Positions 1 to 11,219 of a stretch of 64,000 bases of DNA are shown here, piece after piece. The DNA is taken from positions 5,599,501-5,663,500 of the forward strand of contig CATNEN010000029.1 in assembly GCA_950097015.1 (NCBI GenBank). The letters are read 5' to 3'. Positions within the stretch are counted from its first letter, which is position 1; each line of letters begins with the position of its first letter. Under the pieces are notes generated by a model. The model saw only the letters and a list, made by a program, of their open reading frames with translations, was not told where the DNA came from and searched no databases. The stretch is from Macrostomum hystrix (taxonomy: Eukaryota; Platyhelminthes; Macrostomidae). Made by a program: the position numbers and the translations under genes.

Positions 1-570
1 GAAATGTGAAAAGTCAATTTTTTCTAAGGCATTTAACAGACGATTAATACAAAAATTCATGCTTTACTGTGTTTCACTTTTACCGCATATTCACATTTGC
101 CTTTGTAGCAGCAATCAATAAAGCTGAGCAGTTGTGTCTGCTGAGCACAAAATAATGATCATAATTAATGGGGCCAGCTGTTATTCTGCCTGTATTCTCT
201 TGCTGGGGAGTCCGAGAACACTGGGCTGGCTACAAAATCGTTGACTGCACCCTAGCCTCATCCATATGGGGCACCTGATTAACATCGTGAGTCGATCTGC
301 CTGCTTCTCTGCCTCCAGTGAAACTCTTCCGCACCTTCAGTCGCTGGGTTGGGCCGGCCTAACATTATTGATTGCTCACACAAAATAGTTTTCGATTTCC
401 GACTGCTCAAGCAATGTAAATACGCGCAGCTTGGGGTGGTCTTTGATGGGTTGGTTTGAAGATGTGCTGTTGCATCGATTTTCCGCTACCTTTGAACGAA
501 GACAAATAAAATAATAATAGTAATAGTTCAAAGACCTCATTAAATATTATTTCATATGTATTGGTATTAT
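1..570. other. Unassigned DNA at left edge
   Basis: I see no convincing gene, RNA or transposon end here. Short open frames lack recognisable domains and splice context. Confidence 0.5.
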
Positions 571-921
571 AAGGGGTGAGTGACAGACCGGTCAAACGCG
601 TTTGCCTCTCGCACCAAGGCTCCTGAGCTCGATTCTGCGGCGAGGCCACATTCATTTGGGGCGCAGCCGCGGAGAGAAGGCTTGGGGGTTTGTCGTGCAA
701 TTTACGCCATTGAGGGCCAACCTCCAAGGCCCAGTGAGAGTGTACACTGCCTGATAATGAGAACGTCAGGGCAGATGTACCTGCGTACGGTATCAGTGTG
801 CGTGTGTGCTCATGAGTCAGCGAAATGGGCAGAATTGCCTCCTCGCTGGCTGTGGGTCTAGTGTCACCAAATGAATGTGCAATTGACCACAGCTCTCCTT
901 AAAACATTATAATTAGTATTA
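571..921 (+). mobile_element. tRNA-derived SINE, family 1, copy 1
   Basis: The head resembles a tRNA gene. An A-box-like stretch (GTGACAGACCGGTC, about 577-590) is followed about 40 bp on by a B-box-like AGCTCGATTC. A conserved body follows, with the GGGGCGCAGCCGCGGAGAG block and a TG-rich block ending in GTGTGTGC. It ends in an AT-rich tail that runs almost into the Helitron end at 925. The same sequence occurs inverted at 47909-48235 and directly at 63229-63600, which fixes its limits. No clean target-site duplication can be read for this copy, perhaps because the Helitron inserted into its tail. Confidence 0.75.
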
Positions 922-924
922 ACA

Positions 925-955
925 CTAGCAAGTTTTGCCCCCCTTCGGGGAGCAG
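925..955 (-). other. Helitron 3' terminal hairpin and CTAG end, unit 1
   Basis: On the minus strand a 7-bp stem with a 3-nt loop is followed by AAAACTTG and CTAG. The same end recurs at 5841, 11125 (one base change) and 16200. In Helitrons this hairpin acts as the termination signal of rolling-circle strand transfer. Confidence 0.85.
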
Positions 956-1020
956 AAATATTTTTAACTCGTCCAGTATATACTTTTTAGCAGCTGTATT
1001 GTCAGCCTTTTTTGCGCTAC

Positions 1021-3066
1021 AATGATCAGTTGACAATGATCCCCCAGTTGAGAATGATCCCCCAGTTGACAATGATCCCCCAGTTAATAATGATCCCCCA
1101 GTTGACAATGATCCCCCAGTTGACAATGATCCCCCAGTTGACAATGATCCCCCAGTTGATAATGATCACCCAGTTGACAATGATCCCCCAGTTGACAATG
1201 ATCCCCCAGTTGACAATGATCCCCCAGTTGACAATGATCTCCCAGTTGACAATGATCCACCAGTTGACAATGATCCCCCAGTTGACAATGATCCCACAGT
1301 TGACAATGATCCCCCAGTTGATAATGATCACCCAGTTGACATTGATCCTCCAGTTGACAATGATCCCCCAGTTGACAATGATCCCCCAGTTGACAATGAT
1401 CTCCCAGTTGACAATGATCCACCAGTTGACAATGATCCCCCAGTTCACAATGATCCCCAGTTGGCCATGATCCCCTAGTTGACAATGATCCCACAGTTGA
1501 CAATGATCCCCCAGTTTACAATGATCCCCCAGTTGATGATGATTCCCCAGTTTACAATGATCTCCCAGTTGACAATGATCCCCCAGTTGACAATGTTCCC
1601 CCAGTTGACAATGATCCCCCAGTTCACAATGATCCCCAGTTGGCCATGATCCCCTAGTTGACAATGATCCCACAGTTGACAATGATCCCCCAGTTTACAA
1701 TGATCCCCCAGTTGATGATGATTCCCCAGTTTACAATGATCTCCCAGTTGACAATGATCCCCCAGTTGACAATGTTCCCCCAGTTGACAATGATCCCCCA
1801 GTTCACAATGATCCCCAGTTGGCCATGATCCCCTAGTTGACAATGATCCCACAGTTGACAATGATCCCCCAGTTTACAATGATCCCCCAGTTGATGATGA
1901 TTCCCCAGTTAACAATGATCTCCCAGTTGAAAATGATCCCCCAGTTTACAATGATCCCCCAGTTGACAATGATCCCCCAGTTGACAATGATCCCCCAGTT
2001 GACAATGATCCCCCAGTTGACAATGATTACCCAGTTGACAATGATTACCCAGTTGACAATCATTCCCCAGTGGACAATGATCCCCCAGTTTACAATGATA
2101 CCCCAGTTGACAATGATCACCCAGTTGAAGATGATCCCCCGGTTGACAATGATCACCCAGTTCACAATGATCCCCAGTTGGCCATGATCCCCTAGTTGAC
2201 AATGATCCCACAGTTGACAATGATCCCCCAGTTGATGATGATCCCCCAGTTTACAATGATCTCCCAGTTGACAATGATCCCCCAGTTGAAGATGATCCCC
2301 CAGTTGACAATGATCACCCAGTTCACAATGATCCCCAGTTGGCCATGATCCCCTAGTTGACAATGATCCTACAGTTGACAATGATCCCCCAGTTGACAAT
2401 GATCCCCCAGTTGATGATGATCCCCCAGTTTACAGTGATCTCCCAGTTGACAATGATCCCCCAGTTGAAGATGATCCCCCAGTTGACAATGATCACCCAG
2501 TTCACAATGATCCCCAGTTGGCCATGATCCCCTAGTTGACAATGATCCTACAGTTGACAATGATCCCCCAGTTGACAATGATCCCCCAGTTGATGATGAT
2601 CCCCCAGTTTACAGTGATCTCCCAGTTGACAATGATCCCCCAGTTGAAGATGATCCCCCAGTTGACAATGATCACCCAGTTCACAATGATCCCCAGTTGG
2701 CCATGATCCCCTAGTTGACAATGATCCTACAGTTGACAATGATCCCCCAGTTGACAATGATCCCCCAGTTGACATGATTACCCAGTTGACAATCATTCCC
2801 CAGTGGACAATGATCCCCTAGTTGACAATGATCCCCCAGTTGAAAATGATACCCCAGTTGACAATGATCCCCCAGTTGACGATGATCCCCCAGTTGACAA
2901 TGATCCCCCAATTGACAATGATCCCCCAGTTGACAATGATCCCCCAGTTGACAATGATCCCCCAGTTGACAATTATCCCCCAGTTTACCATGATCCCCCA
3001 GTTGACGATTATCCCCCAGTTCACCATGATCCCCATTTTGATGATGACTCCCCAGTTGACGTTGAT
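1021..3066. repeat. 18-bp minisatellite GTTGACAATGATCCCCCA, unit 1
   Basis: There are roughly 110 tandem copies of an 18-bp unit. A marker variant containing TTGGCCATGATCCCCTAG recurs near 1461, 1640, 1819, 2178, 2338, 2518 and 2697. That is mostly a ~179-bp spacing, so part of the array is organised as a higher-order repeat of about ten units. The array ends in AGTTGACGTTGATTTTTC, a boundary shared with units 2 and 3. Confidence 0.95.
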
Positions 3067-3079
3067 TTTTCAAACACTG

Positions 3080-5240
3080 GGTTAGCCAAGATTCAAACTC
3101 AGGTTTCGCCATGTTTTAAACCCTGGTGGGCTATGATTCAAACTCTCGTTTTGCCATGATTCAGACTCTGGTTGGCTATGATTCAAACTCTGGTTTAGCC
3201 AAGATTCAAACTCTGGTTTAGCCATGTTTTAAACCCTGGTGGGCTATGATTCAAACTCTCGTTTTGCCATGATTCAGACTCTAGTTTAGCCATGATTCAG
3301 ACTCTGGTTTTGCCATGATTCAAGCTCTGGTTTAGCCATGTTTCAAACTCTGGTTTAGCCATGATTCAAACTCTGGTTTAGCCATGATTCAGACTCTGGT
3401 TTAGCCATGATTCAGACTCTGGTTTAGCCATGATTCAGACGCTGGTTTAGCCATGGTTCAGACTCTGGTTTAGCCATGATTCAAACTCTGGTTTAGCCAT
3501 GATTCAGACGCTGGTTTAGCCATGATTCAGACGCTGGTTTAGCCATGATTGAAACTCTGGTTTAGCCATGATTCAGACTCTGGTTTAGCCATGATTTAAA
3601 CTCTGGTTTAGCCATGATTCAGACTCTGGTTTAGCCATGGTTCAAACTCTGGTTTAGCCATGATTCAGACGCTGGTTTAGCCATGATTCAGACTCTGGTT
3701 TAGCCATGATTCAAACTCTGGTTAAGCCATGATTCAGACTCTGGTTTCGCCATGTTTTAAACCCTGGTGGGCTATGATTCAAACTCTCGTTTTGCCATGA
3801 TTCAGACTCTGGTTTAGCCATGATTCAGACTCTGGTTTTGCCATGATTCAAGCTCTGGTTTAGCCATGTTTCAAACTCTGGTTTAGCCATGATTCAAACT
3901 CTGGTTTAGCCATGATTCAGACTCTGGTTTAGCCATGATTCAGACTCTGGTTTAGCCATGATTCAGACGCTGGTTTAGCCATGATTCAGACTCTGGTTTA
4001 GCCATGATTCAAACTCTGGTTTAGCCATGATTCAGACGCTGGTTTAGCCATGATTCAGACGCTGGTTTAGCCATGATTGAAACTCTGGTTTAGCCATGAT
4101 TCAGACTCTGGTTTAGCCATGGTTCAAACTCTGGTTTAGCCATGATTCAGACGCTGGTTTAGCCATGATTCAGACTCTGGTTTAGCCATGAATCAAACTC
4201 TGGTTAAGCCATGATTCAGACTCTGGTTTCGCCATGTTTTAAACCCTGGTGGGCTATGATTCAAACTCTCGTTTTGCCATGATTCAGACTCTGGTTGGCT
4301 ATGATTCAAACTCAGGTTTCGCCATGTTTTAAACCCTGGTGGGCTATGATTCAAACTCTCGTTTTGCCATGATTCAGACTCTGGTTGGCTATGATTCAAA
4401 CTCTGGTTTAGCCAAGATTCAAACTCTGGTTTAGCCATGTTTTAAACCCTGGTGGGCTATGATTCAAACTCTCGTTTTGCCATGATTCAGACTCTGGTTT
4501 AGCCATGATTCAGACTCTGGTTTTGCCATGATTCAAGCTCTGGTTTAGCCATGTTTCAAACTCTGGTTTAGCCATGATTCAAACTCTGGTTTAGCCATGA
4601 TTCAGACTCTGGTTTAGCCATGATTCAGACTCTGGTTTAGCCATGATTCAGACGCTGGTTTAGCCATGATTCAGACTCTGGTTTAGCCATGATTCAAACT
4701 CTGGTTTAGCCATGATTCAGACGCTGGTTTAGCCATGATTGAAACTCTGGTTTAGCCATGATTCAGACTCTGGTTTAGCCATGATTTAAACTCTGGTTTA
4801 GCCATGATTCAGACTCTGGTTTAGCCATGGTTCAAACTCTGGTTTAGCCATGATTCAGACGCTGGTTTAGCCATGATTCAAACTCTGGTTTAGCCATGAT
4901 TCAGACTCTGGTTTAGCCATGATTCAGACTCTGGTTTAGCCATGATTGAGACGCTGGTTTAGCCATGATTCAGACTCTGGTTTAGCCATGATTCAAACTC
5001 TGGTTTAGCCATGAATTAGACGCTGGTTTAGCCATGATTCAGACGCTGGTTTAGCCATGATTGAAACTCTGGTTTAGCCATGATTCAGACTCTGGTTTAG
5101 CCATGATTTAAACTCTGGTTTAGCCATGATTCAGACTCTGGTTTAGCCATGATTCAAACTCTGGTTTAGCCATGATTCAGACGCTGGTTTAGCCATGATT
5201 CAAACTCTGGTTTAGCCATGATTCAAACTCAGATTTGCTA
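3080..5240. repeat. 23-bp minisatellite GATTCAGACTCTGGTTTAGCCAT, unit 1
   Basis: There are about 90 tandem copies of a 23-bp unit, with variants at GACTC/AACTC/GACGC and TTTAGCC/TTTTGCC. Larger blocks of several hundred bases are duplicated, for example the segment starting with TTTTAAACCCTGGTGGGC near 3114, 3229, 3753, 4236, 4326 and 4438. Confidence 0.95.
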
Positions 5241-5246
5241 TGATTT

Positions 5247-5840
5247 ATGATATTTTATTTACGAAATATAAAAAATAATATAAAATAATCTTCAATCACT
5301 ACTGGCTGAAAATTAGTCTAAATGATTTGACCCAGTGCAGAATCGAACCCTAGCCTAGCCTAACCTATTCCTAGTGCCTACACATCGGCTATTCCGACTG
5401 TTGGTTAGTGGGTGCAAAAATCTGCCTTATAAAATGAATTCTCAAAGTTCTGGCTTTGTACAATGAAGTAAGAAAATAGAGTACACTCAGTCTCGCAGTT
5501 GGTTGTGTACATTTATTTCAAATTTGTCTCCAGAGTGCAGGCTTCAAATTCAATCAGCTAGGGGTTGTTGCGCAATTTGACGATGCAATTCTAATTCAGT
5601 GGCTGTCAGTGAAATTCTCAATAGGCCAAGATGGTTTGACCTTTAAAAAATCATGTTTTTCGAATATTTAATCCCCTTAGCAATAAAGTTAAGCTTAATA
5701 AAAATACGTGTATAATTCTCCCCATATTTAGCATCTTTTGGTGAAGAAATTGTGAAAATCGGTTGAGCTGTTCGGGAGAAAATCAATTACAACCAACCAA
5801 CCAACCAAGCAAGCAAGCATTTCATTTTTAGTATAGTGGA
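5247..5840 (-). mobile_element. Helitron 5' module, unit 1
   Basis: This ~600-bp block is repeated almost unchanged at 10559-11124, 15613-16199 and 29216-29816, always at the 5' end of a unit. It contains a run of CAAC/CAAG repeats about 30 bp inside the TC terminus. On the minus strand it also has tRNA-like boxes, TAGCCGATGTG (5381-5391) and GGTTCGATTC (5340-5349), 42 nt apart. Confidence 0.8.
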
Positions 5841-5935
5841 CTAGCAAGTTTTGCCCCCCTTCGGGGAGCAGAAATATTTTTAATTCGTCCAGTATACACT
5901 TTTTAGCAGCTGCATTTTCAGCCTTTTTACGCTAC

Positions 5936-6480
5936 AATGATCAGTTGACAATGATCCCCCAGTTGATAAAGATCCCCCAGTTGACAATGATCCCCCAGTT
6001 GACAATGATCCCCCAGTTGATAAAGATCCCCCAGTTGACAATGATCCCCCAGTTGACAATGATCCCCCAGTTGATAAAGATCCCCCAGTTGACAATGATC
6101 CCCCAGTTGACAATGATCCCCCAGTTGACAATGATCCCACAGTTGACAAAGATCCCCCAGTTCACAATGATCCCCCAGTTGATGATGATCCCCCAGTTGA
6201 TGATGATCCCCAGTTGATGATGATCACCGAGTTGACAATGATCCCCAAGTTGACCATGATCCCCCATTTGATGATGATTCCCCAGTTGACCATTACCCCC
6301 TAGTTGACAATGATCCCTCAGTTCACAATGATCCCCCAGTTGACAATGATCCCCCAGTTGACAATGATCCCCCAGTTGACAATTATCCCCCCAGTTTACC
6401 AAGATCCTCCAGTTGATGATTATCCCCCAGTTTACCTTGATCCCCATTTTGAGGATGACTCCACAGTTGACGTTGATTTT
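5936..6480. repeat. 18-bp minisatellite, unit 2
   Basis: About 30 copies of the 18-bp unit, with GTTGATAAAGATCCCCCA variants spaced regularly among the first ten copies. Confidence 0.95.
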
Positions 6481-6483
6481 TCA

Positions 6484-9400
6484 AACGCTGGTTTTGCCAT
6501 GATTCAGACTCTGGTGTAGCAATGATTCAAACTCTGGTTTAGCCATGATTCAGACTCTGGTTTAGCCATGATTCAAACTCTGGTTTAGCCATGATTCAAA
6601 CTCTGGTTTAGCCATGATTCAAACGCTGGTTTAACCATGATTCAAACTCTGGTTTAGCCATGATTCAAACGCTGGTTTAACCATGATTCAAACTCTGTTT
6701 TAGCCATGATTTAAACTCTGGTGTAGCCATGATTCAGACGCTGGTTTAGCCATGATTCAAACTCTGGTTAGCTATGATTCAAACTCTGGTTTCGCCTTGA
6801 TTCAAATTTAGCCATGATTCAGACTCTGGTGTAGCCATGATTCAGACTCTGGTGTAGCAATGATTCAGACTCTGTTTTAGCCATGATTCAGACTCTGGTT
6901 TAGCTATGATTCAAACTCTGGTTTAGCCATGATTCAGACTCTGGTGTAGCCATGATTCAGACTCTGGTTTAGCCATGATTCAGACTCTAGTTTAGCCATG
7001 ATTCAGACTCTGGTTTAGCCATGATCCAGACTCTGGTGTAGCAATGATTCAGACTCTGGTTTAGCCATGATTCAGACTCTGGTTTAGCCATGATTCAGAC
7101 TCTGGTTTAGCCATGATTCAAACTCTGGTTTAGCCATGATTCAGACTCTAGTTTAGCCATGATTCAGACTCTGGTTTAGCCATGATCCAGACTCTGGTGT
7201 AGCAATGATTCAGACTCTGGTTTAGCCATGATTCAGACTCTGGTTTAGCCATGATTCAGACTCTGGTTTAGCCATGATTCAAACTCTGGTTTAGCCATGA
7301 TTCAAGCGCTGGTTTAACCATGATTCAAAATCTGGTTTAGTCATGATTAAAACTCTGATTTTGCCATGATTCAAACTCTGGTTTAGCCATGATTCAAACT
7401 CTGGTTGGCCATGATTCAAACTCTGGTTTAGCCATGATTCAAACGCTGGTTTAACCATGATTCAAAATCTGGTTTAGTCATGATTAAAACTCTGATTTTG
7501 CCATGATTCAAACTCTGGTTTAGCCATGATTCAAACTCTGGTTGGCCATGATTCAAACTCTGGTTTAGCCATGATTCAAACGCTGGTTTAACCATGATTC
7601 AAACTCTGTTTTAGCCATGATTTAAACTCTGGTGTAGCCATGATTCAGACGCTGGTTTAGCCATGATTCAAACTCTGGTTAGCTATGATTCAAACTCTGG
7701 TTTCGCCTTGATTCAAATTTAGCCATGATTCAGACTCTGGTGTAGCCATGATTCAGACTCTGGTGTAGCAATGATTCAGACTCTGTTTTAGCCATGATTC
7801 AAACTCTGGTTTAGCTATGATTCAAACTCTGGTTTAGCCATGATTCAGACTCTGGTGTAGCCATGATTCAGACTCTGGTGTAGCCATGATTCAGACTCTA
7901 GTTTAGCCATGATTCAGACTCTGGTTTAGCCATGATCCAGACTCTGGTGTAGCAATGATTCAGACTCTGGTTTAGCCATGATTCAGACTCTGGTTTAGCT
8001 ATGATTCAAACTCTGGTTTAGCCATGATTCAGACTCTGGTTTAGCCATGATTCAGACTCTGGTTTAGCCATGATTCAAACTCTGGTTTAGCCATGATTCA
8101 GACTCTGGTTTAGCCATGATTCAAACTCTGGTTTAGCCATGATTCAAACTCTGGTTTAGCCATGATTCAAACGCTGGTTTAACCATGATTCAAAATCTGG
8201 TTTAGTCATGATTAAAACTCTGATTTTGCCATGATTCAAACTCTGGTTTAGCCATGATTCAAACTCTGGTTGGCCATGATTCAAACTCTGGTTTAGCCAT
8301 GATTCAAACGCTGGTTTAACCATGATTCAAACTCTGTTTTAGCCATGATTTAAACTCTGGTGTAGCCATGATTCAGACGCTGGTTTAGCCATGATTCAAA
8401 CTCTGGTTAGCTATGATTCAAACTCTGGTTTCGCCTTGATTCAAATTTAGCCATGATTCAGACTCTGGTGTAGCCATGATTCAGACTCTGGTGTAGCAAT
8501 GATTCAGACTCTGTTTTAGCCATGATTCAGACTCTGGTTTAGCTATGATTCAAACTCTGGTTTAGCCATGATTCAGACTCTGGTGTAGCCATGATTCAGA
8601 CTCTGGTTTAGCCATGATTCAGACTCTAGTTTAGCCATGATTCAGACTCTGGTTTAGCCATGATCCAGACTCTGGTGTAGCAATGATTCAGACTCTGGTT
8701 TAGCCATGATTCAGACTCTGGTTTAGCCATGATTCAGACTCTGGTTTAGCCATGATTCAAACTCTGGTTTAGCCATGATTCAAACGCTGGTTTAACCATG
8801 ATTCAAAATCTGGTTTAGTCATGATTAAAACTCTGATTTTGCCATGATTCAAACTCTGGTTTAGCCATGATTCAAACTCTGGTTGGCCATGATTCAAACT
8901 CTGGTTTAGCCATGATTCAAACGCTGGTTTAACCATGATTCAAAATCTGGTTTAGTCATGATTAAAACTCTGATTTTGCCATGATTCAAACTCTGGTTTA
9001 GCCATGATTCAAACTCTGGTTGGCCATGATTCAAACTCTGGTTTAGCCATGATTCAAACGCTGGTTTAACCATGATTCAAACTCTGTTTTAGCCATGATT
9101 TAAACTCTGGTGTAGCCATGATTCAGACGCTGGTTTAGCCATGATTCAAACTCTGGTTAGCTATGATTCAAACTCTGGTTTCGCCTTGATTCAAATTTAG
9201 CCATGATTCAGACTCTGGTGTAGCCATGATTCAGACTCTGGTGTAGCAATGATTCAGACTCTGTTTTAGCCATGATTCAAACTCTGGTTTAGCTATGATT
9301 CAAACTCTGGTTTAGCCATGATTCAGACTCTGGTTTAGCCATGATTCAGACTCTGGTTTAGCCATGATTCAAACTCTGGTTGGCCATGATTCAAACTCTG

Positions 9401-10556
9401 GTTTAGCCATGATTCAAACGCTGGTTTAACCATGATTCAAAATCTGGTTTAGTCATGATTAAAACTCTGATTTTGCCATGATTCAAACTCTGGTTTAGCC
9501 ATGATTCAAACTCTGGTTGGCCATGATTCAAACTCTGGTTTAGCCATGATTCAAACGCTGGTTTAACCATGATTCAAAATCTGGTTTAGCCATGATTCAA
9601 ACTCTGGTTTAGCCATGATTCAAACTCTGGTTTAGCCATGATTCAGACTCTGGTTTAGCCATGATTCAAACTCTGGTTTAGCCATGATTCAAACGCTGGT
9701 TTAACCATGATTCAAAATCTGGTTTAGTCATGATTAAAACTCTGATTTTGCCATGATTCAAACTCTGGTTTAGCCATGATTCAAACTCTGGTTGGCCATG
9801 ATTCAAACTCTGGTTTAGCCATGATTCAAACGCTGGTTTAACCATGATTCAAACTCTGTTTTAGCCATGATTTAAACTCTGGTGTAGCCATGATTCAGAC
9901 GCTGGTTTAGCCATGATTCAAACTCTGGTTAGCTATGATTCAAACTCTGGTTTCGCCTTGATTCAAATTTAGCCATGATTCAGACTCTGGTGTAGCCATG
10001 ATTCAGACTCTGGTTTAGCCATGATTCAAACTCTGGTTTAGCCATGCTTCAAGCTCTGGCTGAGCCATGATTCAATCGCTGGTTTTTCCATGATTCAGAC
10101 GCTGGTTTAGCCATGATTCAGACACTGGTTTAGCCATAATTTAGACTCTGGTTTAGCCATGATTCAGACGCTGGTTTAGCCATGATTCAGACTCTGGTTT
10201 AGCCATGATTCAAACTCTGGTTTAGCCATGATTCAAACTCTGGTTTAGCCACGATTCAAGCTCTGGTTTAGCCATGATTCAACCTCTGGTTTAGCCATGA
10301 TTCAAACTCTGGTTTAGCCATGATTGAAACTCTGGATTTGCCATGATTCAAACTCTGGTTTAGCCATGATTCAAACTCTGGTTTAGCCATGATTGAAACT
10401 CTGGATTTGCCATGATTCAAACTCTGGTTTAGCCATGATTGAAACTCTGGTTTAGCCACGATTCAAACTCTGGTTTAGCCATGATTCAGACTCTGGTTTA
10501 GACATGATTTAAACTCTATTTTTGCAATGATTCAAACTCAGGTTTGCTATAATTTA
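6484..10556. repeat. 23-bp minisatellite, unit 2
   Basis: About 175 copies. A rare variant, CGCCTTGATTCAAATTTAGC, marks a higher-order period. It recurs near 6793, 7707, 8432, 9182 and 9957, that is every ~725-915 bp, which shows repeated duplication of blocks of 30 or more units. Confidence 0.95.
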
Positions 10557-10558
10557 TG

Positions 10559-11124
10559 ATTTTTATTTATAAAATGAAAAAAATAAATTAAAATAATCTT
10601 CAATCACTACTGGCTGACAATTATTCTAATTGATTTGTCGCAGTGCAGAATCGAACCCTAGCCTGGCCTAACCTATTCCTAGTGCCTACACATAGGCTAT
10701 TCCGACTGTTGGTTAGTGGGTGCAAAAATCTGCCTTATAAAATGAATTCTCAAAGTTCTGGCTTTGTACAATGAAGTGAGAAAATAGAGTACACTCAGTC
10801 TCGCGGTTGGTTGTGTACATTTATTTCAAATTTGTCTCCAGAGTGCAGGCGTCAAATTAAATCAGCTAGGGGTTGTTGCGCAATTTGACGATGCAATTTT
10901 AATTCAGTGGCAGTGAGTGAAATTCTCAATAGGTTTGACCTTTGAAAAACTCATGTTTTTCGAATATTTAATCCCCTTAGCAATAAAGTTAAGCTTAATA
11001 AAAATGCGTGTATAATTGTCCCCATATTTAGCATCTTTTGGTGAAGAAATGGTGAAAATCGGTTGAGCCGTTCGGGAGAAAATCAATTACAACCAACCAA
11101 CCATTTCATTTTTAGTATAGTGGA
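10559..11124 (-). mobile_element. Helitron 5' module, unit 2
   Basis: Copy of the shared 5' module, ending in the plus-strand sequence TTTTAGTATAGTGGA. A B-box-like GGTTCGATTC lies on the minus strand at about 10648-10657. Confidence 0.8.
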
Positions 11125-11219
11125 CTAGCAAGATTTGCCCCCCTTCGGGGAGCAGAAATACTTTTAATTCGTCTAGTATAGACTTTTTAGAAGCTGAATT
11201 TACAGCTTTTTAAAGCTAC

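Larger units (their letters stand above)
925..5840 (-). mobile_element. Helitron unit 1 (non-autonomous, minisatellite-filled)
   Basis: Read on the minus strand the unit begins TCCACTATACTAAAAATG at 5840 and ends in CTAG at 925, with host A at 924. These are the 5'-TC and CTRR-3' ends of canonical Helitrons inserted between A and T. A stem-loop (GCTCCCC, loop GAA, GGGGGGC) lies 8 nt before CTAG, as the family requires. Between the ends lie an 18-bp array (1021-3066), a 23-bp array (about 3080-5240) and a ~600-bp 5' module shared with units 2, 3 and 4. There is no protein gene: open frames exist only because the 18-bp unit is a multiple of three. It is probably mobilised by the unit 4 protein. 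Confidence 0.85.
5841..11124 (-). mobile_element. Helitron unit 2 (non-autonomous)
   Basis: CTAG of this unit starts at 5841, directly after the terminal GA of unit 1, with no host base between. Its own 5' TC end is at 11124. It contains a short 18-bp array, a long 23-bp array and the shared 5' module. The two arrays join at the same sequence as in unit 1 (AGTTGACGTTGATTTTTC), so units 1 and 2 descend from one ancestor whose arrays later changed length independently. No gene is present. Confidence 0.85.

Noticed and set aside
1012-3159. Many long reading frames on both strands with DNDPPV or MIPQLT peptides
   Set aside because: They are produced by an 18-bp unit (a multiple of three) lacking stops. 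The same peptides appear in every array of this unit, with no start context or codon bias of a gene.
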